Source: Bacillota bacterium
GTDB lineage: Bacteria; Bacillota; Clostridia; Christensenellales; Aristaeellaceae
Assembly (NCBI GenBank): GCA_023436585.1
Contig: JAEZIN010000028.1
Coordinates: 620,001-684,000 of the forward strand
Length of the DNA stretch: 64,000 nt
Direction of reading: 5' to 3'
The position numbers and the translations under genes were made by a program. The notes under the pieces were generated by a model that did no database searches, was not told where the DNA came from, and worked only from the letters and a program-made list of their open reading frames with translations. Below, one piece after another: positions 33,903 to 43,414 of this stretch; within the stretch, counting starts at the first letter, position 1; every line of letters starts with the position of its first letter.

Positions 33903-33912
33903 GGCAGTCAAG

Positions 33913-34506
33913 TCAATTTGGAAGGCGATATCCCAAATATACACCCGCAATGAAAATTGTGCTGATCAGTATAAAATGCAGAATAAACCAGCCGACTTTT
34001 CCGTATTTCAGCAGTTCCTGGTCAATGGGCTTCCTGGACTCTGCCGGTACGATCATACCGCCAACCCACTCGAACACCAGAAGGTATATCCAGCACCATG
34101 TATAGGACGCCCAAAGATTCCATGAAGCATAGTATTCGATGATCTGTGTCTGTTTTTCAGCCCATCCCTCGATAAGTACCCCGAGATGAATCATGACCCA
34201 GTAAAAAGGTATCTTATAGGCCCATGACTTTGGGCTGTACCTCACACCCAGCAAGACGCCGGCGGAAAACATGGTTGCAATCAGTGCTATGGGCATAGTG
34301 GTTAAATGGGGGAATGGCCTGCACGGATAACAATAAAAGCCTAGATTGCAAAAAATATGGCATATGGCAAGGCCTGTAATTGCGCTTAACAGAAAGAGAA
34401 AACCGTATCTTTTCCAGTTGTTCCGCATGATCAGCAGCAGGATAAGTGTTGAAAGGGCAATCGCGGAGAGAGACAAATAGGTTTCTATATTCCAGCCGAT
34501 ACTCAT
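33913..34506 (-). CDS. Polytopic membrane protein, CBO0543-like
   Basis: 197 residues with about six transmembrane helices and many aromatic residues (FYWVMIHLGVLIEGW, WASYTWCWIYLLVFEW). The pattern resembles the CBO0543 family of unknown function found in spore-forming Firmicutes. Start ATG 34506 behind GGGAGA. It is convergent with the U32 gene, 10 bases apart, and divergent from sigK. Confidence 0.75.
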   Translation of the reverse strand: MSIGWNIETYLSLSAIALSTLILLLIMRNNWKRYGFLFLLSAITGLAICHIFCNLGFYCYPCRPFPHLTTMPIALIATMFSAGVLLGVRYSPKSWAYKIPFYWVMIHLGVLIEGWAEKQTQIIEYYASWNLWASYTWCWIYLLVFEWVGGMIVPAESRKPIDQELLKYGKVGWFILHFILISTIFIAGVYLGYRLPN

Positions 34507-34680
34507 TTGCTTTCTCCCTTTCGTTGTTGATCATAGCATGATCGGGATGGCTGGTAAGTATGCTTATGAGCTTTTTCAGTGATCTGACACGCTGCTGATT
34601 CCGATGTGCTTTTTTCGGGTATGCGACTGAGGTCTTAAAGAAAAAAATATGGCGTCAGAGTAATAAAATAAGAGTGCGGA

Positions 34681-34707
34681 ACCAAATCCTCCTGTGCGGC
34701 ATAGAAT
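34681..34707 (+). promoter_or_regulatory. Candidate sigma-K promoter of sigK
   Basis: AC at 34681-34682, 17 bases, CATAGAAT at 34700-34707. This matches the sigma-K pattern (AC, about 17 bases, CATAnnnT), and the -10 also resembles sigma-E. The transcription start would fall right before the AAGGAGG. Confidence 0.5.
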
Positions 34708-34730
34708 GACCTATAAGGAGGATTTAAGGC

Positions 34731-35435
34731 ATGATCGATGCGTTGCTTTTCTTTATCGTAAAGGAATGCTTGTTTCTCCTTGGCTTTATCGCGGGCCGCT
34801 CCAGCTTTCCCAAGCCCTTAACCAGGGAACAGGAGGCGGAATGCCTGGAAGCCATGCAAAAAAGGGACGAAGCCGCCGATATAGCCCGCAAAACGCTGAT
34901 CGAACATAACCTGCGCCTGGTGGTGCATGTGGCCCGCAAATATACCGTGCCGGGGTGCACCCAGGAGGACCTGGTGCATATCGGCGCCATGGGCCTCATT
35001 AAGGCCATCGAAACCTACAAGCAGGGTAGCGGCACCGCCCTGGCCACCTATGCCGCCCGCTGCGTGGAAAACGAGATATTGATGGCGCTCCGGGCAGCCA
35101 AAAAACGCCGGGGGGATGTTTCCCTCAGCGAACCCATCGGCACCGATGGGGAAGGCAATGATATTTCCTTTATGGATATCCTGGGCACCGCCGGGGATGT
35201 GGTGGAAGAGGAAGTGCACAAGCGCGTCACCATGGGCCGGGTCAGGTGCCTTTTAAAGCGCCTTCCCAAGCGCGAGCGAATCGTGCTGGAGCTTCGATAC
35301 GGCATACTGGACGGCCGCGCCCACCACCAGCATGAAATCGCAAGACATCTCAACATATCCAGATCATACGTATCCAGGGTGGAAAAGCATGCCATACAAA
35401 TGATTAGGGATTGGCTTCAACGGGGCGAAGGGTGA
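34731..35435 (+). CDS. sigK: RNA polymerase sigma-K factor
   Basis: 234 residues, uninterrupted (no skin element). A hydrophobic N-terminal stretch (ALLFFIVKECLFLLGFIAG) ahead of the FPKPLTREQE region matches the pro-sequence removed from pro-sigma-K. Region 2 is clear (RKTLIEHNLRLVVHVARKY, EDLVHIGAMGLIKAIETY, CVENEILMALRA), and region 4 ends in ISRSYVSRVEKHAI. It directs late mother-cell genes for coat and cortex. AAGGAGG is 9 bases before the ATG. Confidence 0.96.
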   Translation: MIDALLFFIVKECLFLLGFIAGRSSFPKPLTREQEAECLEAMQKRDEAADIARKTLIEHNLRLVVHVARKYTVPGCTQEDLVHIGAMGLIKAIETYKQGSGTALATYAARCVENEILMALRAAKKRRGDVSLSEPIGTDGEGNDISFMDILGTAGDVVEEEVHKRVTMGRVRCLLKRLPKRERIVLELRYGILDGRAHHQHEIARHLNISRSYVSRVEKHAIQMIRDWLQRGEG

Positions 35436-35456
35436 GAGACTAGGACGGATATATTT

Positions 35457-35493
35457 GCGGGAAGGGCCTTTTTGTAAAAAGGGCCCTTCCCGC
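35457..35493. terminator. Bidirectional terminator, sigK / surface protein
   Basis: GCGGGAAGGGCC with A/T tracts and GGCCCTTCCCGC form a stem of about 17 bp. It serves convergent sigK and the surface protein gene. The same hairpin type, with ACCCATCCC after it, recurs at 38054. Confidence 0.88.
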
Positions 35494-35562
35494 ACCCATC
35501 CCCGAAAAACGTCATCATTTTATCAGATATAATTTAATACACCGGCAGAATATTTACCCGGC

Positions 35563-37800
35563 TTAGACTTCCATCTCAGGCCGGTATTCCTGTACGCCTT
35601 CGGCATACACATCAAAATCCACCACAAAATGGAGGCACAGCATCGCCAGGCCGTCTTTTTGGGGAATGCCGGCAGGCGGAGCGGTATAGGTGAACATCTG
35701 GGCGGGATCGATAGTTGTTTCCGCCACATCCTCCGGCAGAAGCTCCGTGAGGTCCCGGTCTGTGGGCAGGAAGGCAAGGCCTCCGGCTTTCAGCACCGCA
35801 CCCTTGGCGGCTAAGGTGTAGGCGATGGTGAGTTGGCCCTTGTCATCCACCGTCAAGGTGACTGTCCCAACCACGTAGCCTCCCTGTGCGACCAGGGGGA
35901 AGGATAGTACCTGGGGCTTTGTAAGATCGACAGGGGTTACGGTGGGGTATTTCTCTGAAAGCTTTGGAGCTGTATCCTCCAGGCTTTCGCCGGGCAGGGA
36001 CGCGGGGCTGTCTATGCGGGGCTCGCTCCTGGCGGGCAGCTTTCGCGTATTGAGCGTTTCACCGCAGCCGGTGCAAAGCTTGCTTTCCAGGCCCGGTTTC
36101 TCAGTGGTCTGGCGAAGGGTTACCACCCATTCCCCAGAAGTATGTCCTGTTGCTTTCACTGTCCTGCTGTTCAATAATGCGCTGCAGACGGTGCAGTGCT
36201 TTTCTTGTTTTCCCTTTTTAGTACAGGTGGGGTCGGTTACGGTCTGCCAAGCGCCTGCGGTATGGCCCGTGGCGGTGATGGATTGGGTTTCCAGCAAGGT
36301 GTTGCAGGTAGTGCAGTGCTTTTGTTTTGTGCCCTCTGCGGTGCAGGTGGGGGCGGTTACGGTCTGCCATGCGCCGGCGGTATGGCCCGTGGCGGCGATG
36401 GGTTGGGTTTCCAGCAAGGTGTTGCAGGTAGTGCAGTGATTTTCTTTTGTGCCCTCTGCCGTGCATGTGGGGGCGGTTACGGTCTGCCATGCGCCGGCGG
36501 TATGACCCGTGGCGGCGATGGATTGGGTTTCCAGCAAGGCGTCGCAGTCCGTGCAGTGCTTTTCCTGCGTGCCTTCCTGCGTGCAGGTGGCGAGGGTAAC
36601 GGTCTGCCAAGCACCGGCGGTATGACCCGTGGCGGTGATGGATTGGGTTTCCAACAAGGCGTCGCAGGCCGTGCAGTGCTTTTCCTGCGTGCCTTCCAGC
36701 GTGCAGGTGGCGAAGGTAACGGTCTGCCATAATCCCGGGACATGGGGCAGCACGGCTGTTTGCCTCGCATCAAGGACTATATCGCAGACGGAGCAGTGGT
36801 TTAATTCCCACCCCTCTTGCGTGCAGCTTGGGGGCGTAAAGGGACGCCACTCGCCGGGCGTATGCCCGGTGGCGGGGGGTGACTCGTTATACAGGTATTC
36901 GTAGCAGACTGAGCAATAGTAATCTGTATAGCCGGGATAAGTACAGCCCGGCGGACAGACAACATCAGGCTCCGGGGTATGGCTCAAGCGTGAAATGAGC
37001 CTTTGCTCCATTGGAAATTCGCAATAGATGCAGTGCTTTTCTTCCAAACCATCATACCAGCAGGTGGGTTCTACCACTACGATCCAATCCTCGCCTGTCA
37101 CGTGATCCACCATGGGAATCGGAGCGGCGCTTACGCGGTTATTGCAGACGGCGCAAGGTGTTACCATTTCGCCTTCCCAGTAGCAGACTGGCTCACGGCT
37201 GACATACGGGATACCCGGAATATGATCCCCCAAGGGAAGGAGCCGCCTTTCGGTAACAAAGCTGCAATCCTGGCAAAGGAGGCCCTCAGTCCCCTGATCC
37301 ACACAGGTGGACGCTGTCTGGGTCACCCATTCCGTACCGGGCGTGTGCAACTGGATCGCTACGGTTTTGGAACCGAGGCTCAGCGTTTCGCCGGAACAAA
37401 CGGCGGTAATATTGGTGATATCACAGTCAACCGCCCCATGGAAGCCGTATACGGTAAAAAAATTCAGTTGAATGGAAGACGAGCCGCCCGCGCCTATCCC
37501 CCCATGACTGAGCCTGAGAAAGGATGGGGTATATTCGGCAATATTCCAGCCGCTGCTGGAAAATCCGGCGAAATAGGCGCCATCGTTTGTTGAAAAGCTA
37601 AACGAAATTTCGGTGAGGGTGCCGGTCTGGACATGGAAACTGAGAATGACCGATGTATTGTCCCCCGGGAGGACGTAGTTTGTTTGCTGGCCGGCGGATA
37701 CGGAGCAAGAAGGCGTTTCTGAGGCCAGCGCAACCTGCGGGACGAACATAAGACAAAGGGCAAACAGAAGGGGGATCAAGGCGCAGAAAGCCTTTCTCAT
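35563..37800 (-). CDS. Secreted cysteine-repeat surface protein (11 repeats)
   Basis: 745 residues, ATG behind AAGGAGG. A signal peptide ends near ALA (26). A cohesin-like beta domain (about 30-150) comes first. Then follow about eleven modules of 40 residues with the pattern HT.G.W..V....C...G....HC..C...L......ATG. Several modules are nearly identical, with an exact 120-base DNA period at 36241-36720. The C-terminal domain (about 600-745, QVLSFPLVAQGGYVVG to the end) is shared with the neighbouring paralogue. No sortase motif, SLH domain or terminal helix is visible, so the protein is released or held non-covalently. The paired cysteines suggest zinc binding or disulfides. Confidence 0.88.
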   Translation of the reverse strand: MRKAFCALIPLLFALCLMFVPQVALASETPSCSVSAGQQTNYVLPGDNTSVILSFHVQTGTLTEISFSFSTNDGAYFAGFSSSGWNIAEYTPSFLRLSHGGIGAGGSSSIQLNFFTVYGFHGAVDCDITNITAVCSGETLSLGSKTVAIQLHTPGTEWVTQTASTCVDQGTEGLLCQDCSFVTERRLLPLGDHIPGIPYVSREPVCYWEGEMVTPCAVCNNRVSAAPIPMVDHVTGEDWIVVVEPTCWYDGLEEKHCIYCEFPMEQRLISRLSHTPEPDVVCPPGCTYPGYTDYYCSVCYEYLYNESPPATGHTPGEWRPFTPPSCTQEGWELNHCSVCDIVLDARQTAVLPHVPGLWQTVTFATCTLEGTQEKHCTACDALLETQSITATGHTAGAWQTVTLATCTQEGTQEKHCTDCDALLETQSIAATGHTAGAWQTVTAPTCTAEGTKENHCTTCNTLLETQPIAATGHTAGAWQTVTAPTCTAEGTKQKHCTTCNTLLETQSITATGHTAGAWQTVTDPTCTKKGKQEKHCTVCSALLNSRTVKATGHTSGEWVVTLRQTTEKPGLESKLCTGCGETLNTRKLPARSEPRIDSPASLPGESLEDTAPKLSEKYPTVTPVDLTKPQVLSFPLVAQGGYVVGTVTLTVDDKGQLTIAYTLAAKGAVLKAGGLAFLPTDRDLTELLPEDVAETTIDPAQMFTYTAPPAGIPQKDGLAMLCLHFVVDFDVYAEGVQEYRPEMEV

Positions 37801-37923
37801 GGTTTGACCTCCTTGACATCATGGTTGCAAAGAGATGGTGATGGCAGCGCGTGTATGGAATAATGAATCAGTATGATGTGCGACGGGTTGGGAGTCGAGC
37901 GGTGCGAAAAGCATATTACATAT

Positions 37924-37952
37924 ATCTTATCAGCCGTAGAAAATAATGTCAA
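37924..37952 (-). promoter_or_regulatory. Promoter of the 745-residue surface protein
   Basis: On the minus strand TTGACA (37952-37947), 17 bases, TAAGAT (37929-37924). It gives a leader of about 115 bases. Confidence 0.8.
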
Positions 37953-38053
37953 ATAATATATGGAAGAATATATTTGTTGTACCTATACACTTGCCATCGT
38001 GCCAGGAGAAATGAACATCTTTGCAGAGGCTGTTTGGCGCGCGCGGATAATAA

Positions 38054-38092
38054 GTGTGGGAAGGGCCTTTTTATAAAAAACCCTTCCCACAC
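38054..38092 (-). terminator. Terminator of the 508-residue surface protein
   Basis: GTGTGGGAAGGG and CCCTTCCCACAC, 12 bp, with internal T/A tracts. The flank ACCCATCCCTGAAAA matches that at 35494-35508, so the two paralogous genes carry paralogous 3' ends. Confidence 0.8.
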
Positions 38093-38159
38093 CCATCCCT
38101 GAAAAGCTTCATCCTCTGCTGTGGAATTTGAATGCATCAGCAGAGGATGAGCGATCGAC

Positions 38160-39686
38160 TTATACTTCCTGTTCAGGTTGGTACTCCTGCACGCCTTCGG
38201 CATACACATCAAAATCTATAACAAATTGGAGGCACAGCATCGCCAGACCATCCTTTTGGGGGATGTCGGCAAGGGGTGCGGTATAGGTGAAGGATTGGGC
38301 TGGATCAAGGGCCGTTTCCGTAAGCTCATCCAAGGCAAGCTCTTTTAGATCCCGGTCCGTGGGGAGGAAGGACAAAGTTCCCGCCTTGATGGACGCGCCT
38401 TTTGCGGTCAGGGCGCAGGTGATGGTCATTATCTCCTTGTCATCCACCGTTACGGTGACAGTTCCCACCACGTAGCCGCCTTCGGCCACCAGCGGGAAGG
38501 TCAGCACCTGGGGCTTTTTAAGGTCGACAGGGGTATAGGTGGGCCACTTTTGAGCAAGCTCCGGAGCGGCTTCCGCCATGCTGTCGCCCGGCAGGGCGGC
38601 CAGGCTGTCTGAATGGGGCTCACTGGCGGATGGGAGTTCCCTTGTTTCCAGCACTTCGCCGCAAACGCTGCACAGCAGGCTTTCCACGCCGGGCTGAGCG
38701 GTGGTCTGGCGCAGCGTCACTTTCCATTCCCCCGGCGTGTGGCCCTTTAAGGCAATGGACCTTGTATCCAGCAATTCGTTGCAAACGGTGCAGCGCTTTT
38801 CCTGCTTTCCCTTGTGGGTGCAGTCGGCAGCGGAGGTGGTATGCCAGCTGCCGGGCGTATGGCCGGTGGCAGGTATTGATTGCGATTCCAGCAGTTCGTT
38901 GCAAACGGTGCAACGCTTTTCCTGCTCTCCCGGTTGGGTGCATGTGGCGGCTAAGACGGTATTCCAGCCGCCAGGCGTGTGGCCGGTGGCGGGCACTGCC
39001 TGCGTATCCAGCACCGCGTGGCAATAGGTGCAGAAGGTGGTTTGCACGCCATCCAATATGCAGGTGGGCGGCGTTGTGATCTCCGGCGTGCCGGGGGTGT
39101 GCGCCGTCATGGGAATGGGTGCCTGTTCGTAGGCATAGGTGCAATTTACGCACTGAATCTCCGAGCGCCCTTCCTCAATACAGGTTGGGGCCAGGGCGAC
39201 GACCCATTCCGTGCCTTTGGTATGTACCTCAAAGGAGGCGGAGCCGCCGCCGGCGCCCATGGGCTCGCCGTACTCATCGATAAACAGCACGTTGTACACA
39301 TCGTAATTGTATGAGCCATGGGCATCCGGCGCGAAATTCAGCGTCAAGGTGAGCGAAACGCTTTCGCCCGCGGCGGCGCTGCCCCGGATGTTCAAATACG
39401 AGGAGCTGTTGACGGCAAGGCTCCATCCGCTGTGGACATCCACATTCGTCAAGGTAAGCCCCGGAACCTCCGCAAGCTGTATGCCCATTTCGGAGACGGA
39501 GCCGGTCAGCACGCTGATGTGGATGGAGACCGTTACCGTGGCCCCCGGCGTCACCAGGGCATCGCCCTGGCCGACGGATACGGAGCAGGAGGCCGTCTCC
39601 TCCTCCGATGCCAGCGCGGCCTGCGGCGTGAAGAACAGGCACAGGGCAAGCAGGAGGGGAAGAAGGGTAGAAATGGCTTTTTTCAT
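38160..39686 (-). CDS. Secreted cysteine-repeat surface protein (5 repeats)
   Basis: 508 residues, ATG behind AGGAGG. Same plan as its neighbour: signal peptide to about residue 27, cohesin-like domain (TVTVSIHISVLTGSVSEMGI), five 40-residue cysteine modules (for example HTPGSWHTTSAADCTHKGKQ), and the shared C-terminal domain. Compared with the 745-residue paralogue, the difference is mainly the number of modules, pointing to duplication followed by module gain or loss. It has its own consensus promoter and its own terminator. Confidence 0.88.
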   Translation of the reverse strand: MKKAISTLLPLLLALCLFFTPQAALASEEETASCSVSVGQGDALVTPGATVTVSIHISVLTGSVSEMGIQLAEVPGLTLTNVDVHSGWSLAVNSSSYLNIRGSAAAGESVSLTLTLNFAPDAHGSYNYDVYNVLFIDEYGEPMGAGGGSASFEVHTKGTEWVVALAPTCIEEGRSEIQCVNCTYAYEQAPIPMTAHTPGTPEITTPPTCILDGVQTTFCTYCHAVLDTQAVPATGHTPGGWNTVLAATCTQPGEQEKRCTVCNELLESQSIPATGHTPGSWHTTSAADCTHKGKQEKRCTVCNELLDTRSIALKGHTPGEWKVTLRQTTAQPGVESLLCSVCGEVLETRELPSASEPHSDSLAALPGDSMAEAAPELAQKWPTYTPVDLKKPQVLTFPLVAEGGYVVGTVTVTVDDKEIMTITCALTAKGASIKAGTLSFLPTDRDLKELALDELTETALDPAQSFTYTAPLADIPQKDGLAMLCLQFVIDFDVYAEGVQEYQPEQEV

Positions 39687-39805
39687 GGGATGGCCTCCTA
39701 GGTGTTTGAGTGGGTATACATACGACTACGCTAACTCTGGGATGATAAAAAGTGGACTATGGATATGGTTTAGAAACGAGGTTGTACGTATCTTATCTTT
39801 TGTGG

Positions 39806-39834
39806 ATTATACCATGTATGGAAAATTATGTCCA
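39806..39834 (-). promoter_or_regulatory. Promoter of the 508-residue surface protein
   Basis: On the minus strand TGGACA (39834-39829), 17 bases, TATAAT (39811-39806), leaving a leader of about 115 bases as in the paralogue. Confidence 0.82.
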
Positions 39835-39982
39835 TATGGCATGTCGAATAATAGGAGAGACGTCGAGTATATAGACCGGGGGAAAGGGTCTTTACGTAAC
39901 CCAAAATTGACGGAGGCATGTTTACCTCAGAGAACCCATCAGCATCTATGGGAATGGCAATGATATATTGGAGGGGGATGGT

Positions 39983-41182
39983 TTAGATTGCTTCTGAATC
40001 AATTTTAATGTTGTTTGAGTCTATAAGTTTCTTGGGATAAATAAGTTCAATGCTCATATGTAATAGGCGACCCAAGATTTCGTCAGTATTACTTTTCAAA
40101 TTGTCATCGCCTACAAGATGAGATGCTAACTTAGCACCTAGATCTTTGTCAGTTCCTTCTAGGTCTGTGAATCTGGTTGTCTTATTGCCAAAATCAAGTA
40201 AAACTCTTCTGCTATTTGCTGCAAAATGTGAAGCAATACGATAATAATCTCTTAAGGTGGTATTAACTATGTTGCTATCTTTGGCTAATGGGTTTTTGCC
40301 TGTTATTATATCTTGAAATTGCTCTTTTCTTTTATATTTCATCATTAGCAGAAATGTAAAAAAGCAAAAGCCTTGTTCCCAGTGCTGGAACGAGTGACTG
40401 GATTTTATATAATATGTCATTGCCCTAGAAAGGATTTTGATCTCCCTGGCAGAAATGCTGAATTCTATTGCCACACAATTTAAGAATCCCAGTATGATAT
40501 CGGACCTTAAGTTTGTAAGTTTCGGGATAGAGTTCAAATATTGTTTTACTGTTGGGACAGGAAGATTTACTTGTATGTCAAAAAATCGGGATAGATAGCC
40601 ACATGCATCCATGCCTTGCCCATATATGATTTCAATGGATTTTGATAATTGTATAATGTCTAGTGCAAAAACAAAAACTACTTTATCAATGTTGAAAAAA
40701 TGCTTGATCACTTCTAATGTCTCAACCGCAAATGTTGGCCGGCATCTGTCCAACTCATCGATAAAGATAACAAGTTTTTCTTGATCATAAACCAGCTCTG
40801 TAATTGCATTTCGAAAATCGTTTTTTGCGTTTTCTCTTAGAGCATAATCATTAAATATATCACATGCTTCTTTTTCGCCAAATATTTCAGTAATTTCTTT
40901 GCCTACTGATGCAAATTGTCCAATGCCGGGAATAGCTGCGCAACCAATTCTAACCAAAGCAGAAAAACCGAATTTTAGAACCTTTTTTGTTATATCCATT
41001 ATGTGCTGATCATTTTTGCAGCTTTCTTGAAACTCTTTGCAAATATTACACACAAGCGGAATTAGAGCGTCTTCATAATCATCATGTTTCCATGCATTAT
41101 AGTATATTGTTCGACATTGAAAGACTTGTGATTCCCTATTCAACATATTGATCCACATATTAATAAACTGCGTTTTTCCCAT
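39983..41182 (-). CDS. KAP-family P-loop NTPase, main part after frameshift
   Basis: 399 residues from an internal ATG; coding-like sequence continues upstream (ESFSIAIDASWGMGKT) until the frame is lost near 41222. The Walker A is WGMGKT and the Walker B with KAP signature is KLVIFIDELDRCRP. A hydrophobic segment between them (VLKFGFSALVRIGCAAIPGI) fits the membrane-inserted KAP subgroup. KAP NTPases occur in phage-defence and mobile modules. AT-rich composition marks acquired DNA. The N-terminal part is in another frame (41203-41430), so this copy is probably broken. Confidence 0.8.
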   Translation of the reverse strand: MGKTQFINMWINMLNRESQVFQCRTIYYNAWKHDDYEDALIPLVCNICKEFQESCKNDQHIMDITKKVLKFGFSALVRIGCAAIPGIGQFASVGKEITEIFGEKEACDIFNDYALRENAKNDFRNAITELVYDQEKLVIFIDELDRCRPTFAVETLEVIKHFFNIDKVVFVFALDIIQLSKSIEIIYGQGMDACGYLSRFFDIQVNLPVPTVKQYLNSIPKLTNLRSDIILGFLNCVAIEFSISAREIKILSRAMTYYIKSSHSFQHWEQGFCFFTFLLMMKYKRKEQFQDIITGKNPLAKDSNIVNTTLRDYYRIASHFAANSRRVLLDFGNKTTRFTDLEGTDKDLGAKLASHLVGDDNLKSNTDEILGRLLHMSIELIYPKKLIDSNNIKIDSEAI

Positions 41183-41202
41183 TCCCCAAGATGCATCAAT
41201 TG

Positions 41203-41430
41203 CTATTGAAAATGATTCATTCTCTTAAAATTACGACTATCTACAATCATTTGATTGAGTTGTAAAGCGAAACTTTTTCGATCAAACAAATCATCTTTTT
41301 CAAAGGTGTACTCTTGAATTTTTCTTTCTGTAACATCGGTTTCAGGTGATATATTTATCAAAGTAGTTGACATGCTCTGATTGTATTGCTCTGTTTCTTT
41401 TTCTACTAATTGAGATGCTTTATGTTTCAT
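41203..41430 (-). pseudogene. N-terminal fragment of the KAP NTPase
   Basis: 75 codons from ATG 41430 behind AAAGGG. The sequence KIQEYTFEKDDLFDRKSFAL and the following LNQMIVDSRNFKR are typical of the region before the KAP Walker A. Translation then leaves the frame at about 41215-41225 and stops. Adding or removing one base there would join it to the main part. Confidence 0.7.
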
Positions 41431-41578
41431 TATCATCACCCTTTCTTATATACCATATTCTAACATTTTACTAAACTCAATGTGAGTATATACAATTGAT
41501 TTTGTTGAGAGGATAAAAAGAAATTTCCTACGTATTCTGGAGAAAAGTTGTGCTATTATAAGTTTTTTGCGGTAGGGT

Positions 41579-41616
41579 GCGGGGAGGGGCCTTTTTTCAA
41601 AAAGGCCCCTCCCCGC
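41579..41616 (-). terminator. Terminator of the GT39 gene
   Basis: GCGGGGAGGGGCC plus T/A tracts and GGCCCCTCCCCGC: an 18-bp stem with CA loop. Same architecture as the hairpins at 35457 and 38054. Confidence 0.85.
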
Positions 41617-41643
41617 TAAAATATCCGTGTTCTTTTTTTCTCG

Positions 41644-43185
41644 TTACTCGAATCTCTTGATCCCGGCGCGGCCCTCTTCCGGGGTGAACTTTGGATTGGT
41701 GCAGTGGAAGATGGGCAGGGTGAAGGGCTGGCGGTATTTGGTGTTGGAGAACTTCGCGACGCGGACGCTGCCGAAGACCTGGAGAAGTTCTTCATACGAA
41801 CCGCCGATCATGATCCAGGACTTGGACGCGATTTTATCCAGGCTGAAGAAGTAATAGTTGAGCTGGCCGCTCATGGCCTTGGGCAGGCCGTACGCACCGC
41901 CAAGCTGGTCGATGGCCCCGGCCCAGCCGTAGTTCTGGGAGACGATGACGGTATCGGCCCGCACATCCTCCGGGAGGTTATTGTAGACTTCGGCCACGTC
42001 GCGGACCAGCACATCCCACTCAAAGCGGTCGTAAAAGTACTGGGGCAGCGCCATGGCGCCGTTGTTGTCCAGCTTGATGGATTGCGCGCCAAAAGCCCGG
42101 CCCACGGTGTCATAGTAGGTGATCAGGCTGTCAACTGGCAGGATGGGCATAAAGTTGGGCGCCTGGATGACGCCGGTGACAACGACCAGGCAAAGGAACA
42201 CCGCTACCAATGCCTTGCGCCACTTTCTTATTGCGAACCGCTCAAAGACAAGCGCGCCTCCGGCCAGCAGCATGCCATAGGCGGGAATGAGCATGTACAT
42301 CTTGGCACCGGTTGCCAGGAAAACGAGGAACAGAATGCCGAACATGACGCCCAGCAGGCGGTAGCGTTTGCCATCCTTATGAAAGAGGAAGTAGCACAGG
42401 CCAGCGATCCAGACAGGGAGCAGGAAAAGGTTGACGCCTATGACCTGCATGAGGATGAACTCCCCGGCGCCGGCCCGAACGGTCTTGTTGGAGGAATACG
42501 AAAGCCAGTATTCTGCGATGGGGAAACCGTGGGTCGCCTGCCAGATCACGGCCGGGAGGATGATGACAAGGGCAATCAGGGCACCCAGCCAGGGCCATTT
42601 GGTGAGGTACATGCGGCGGTGCTTTGTGAGCAAAAGCCCCAGGGCCAGGGCGGCGATAAAGAACACATCGGAGGGCTTTACCATCAGCCCGAAGCCGGCG
42701 ATGGCGCCGATTAAAAGCCACCACTTGGGATTCTCGGTCTTTAACAGCTTGATGATGGCGAAGAAAAGCAGAAGAAGGGTAAGCTGGTCGGGGAAATCAT
42801 AGGTGAAGAGCGATCCCAGCGCCATCCAGACGGGCACGAAGGCCGCGGCGATGCCGGAAAGGAGGATGGCAAGGCGCTTTCCGCCAAGCTCCCTGGCCAT
42901 GAGGCCCACCACGACCACCATCACGCCGCTGAAAAGGGAGGGGAAGATGTGGATGGCAAAGACGGAATCGCCGAACAGCGCGGTGCTTATGGCCAGCATG
43001 GTGGGGGCGACGGGGGGGATATCCACAAAAGCCAGGGAAAGGTGGCGGCTGCAGGCCAGGGTGTACAGCTCATCCAGGAAATAGCCGTAGTTGCCGGCGA
43101 TGAGCAGATGACAGATGACGGTGACAAGTGCGGTATAGATCAACAGGGCGAGATCGGAGGCAAGGGGATGGCGGCGGGTTTCCAT
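41644..43185 (-). CDS. Glycosyltransferase family 39, membrane
   Basis: 513 residues from ATG 43185 behind AAGGAG. About ten to twelve transmembrane helices. The first outer loop has the acidic pair in YFLDELYTLACSRHL, typical of GT-C enzymes (PMT/ArnT). The WWLLIGAIAGFGLMVKPSD region is family-typical, and a soluble C-terminal domain follows. It transfers a sugar from a polyprenyl carrier to a cell-surface acceptor outside the membrane. The acceptor is unknown. It is single and divergent from the ABC operon. Confidence 0.93.
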   Translation of the reverse strand: METRRHPLASDLALLIYTALVTVICHLLIAGNYGYFLDELYTLACSRHLSLAFVDIPPVAPTMLAISTALFGDSVFAIHIFPSLFSGVMVVVVGLMARELGGKRLAILLSGIAAAFVPVWMALGSLFTYDFPDQLTLLLLFFAIIKLLKTENPKWWLLIGAIAGFGLMVKPSDVFFIAALALGLLLTKHRRMYLTKWPWLGALIALVIILPAVIWQATHGFPIAEYWLSYSSNKTVRAGAGEFILMQVIGVNLFLLPVWIAGLCYFLFHKDGKRYRLLGVMFGILFLVFLATGAKMYMLIPAYGMLLAGGALVFERFAIRKWRKALVAVFLCLVVVTGVIQAPNFMPILPVDSLITYYDTVGRAFGAQSIKLDNNGAMALPQYFYDRFEWDVLVRDVAEVYNNLPEDVRADTVIVSQNYGWAGAIDQLGGAYGLPKAMSGQLNYYFFSLDKIASKSWIMIGGSYEELLQVFGSVRVAKFSNTKYRQPFTLPIFHCTNPKFTPEEGRAGIKRFE

Positions 43186-43354
43186 GAAGAGACTCCTTTC
43201 ATCGGTTGGGGCGGGAAACGGACGGCGCTTCATGAATGTAAACACTGATATAACTTTCACAAAACGATAGCATTATAGAAAAAATTGCCTATGTTGTCAA
43301 TGATGTTATGAAAACAAAAATGAAATTTTTCCTGCAAAATTGTTCGGAAAGGGA

Positions 43355-43383
43355 TTGACAGCCTTTCCTTTTTGTGGTATTCT
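43355..43383 (+). promoter_or_regulatory. Promoter of the ABC-2 exporter leader
   Basis: TTGACA 43355-43360, 17 bases, TATTCT 43378-43383. Transcription would start near 43390. Confidence 0.8.
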
Positions 43384-43414
43384 TCAAAAAATTTATCCGA
43401 AAGGGATGGCCACG

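Noticed and set aside
36196..36732. Plus-strand frame of glycine-rich repeats (GGDGLGFQQGVAG)
   Set aside because: Antisense shadow of the 120-base cysteine-module repeats in the surface protein gene.
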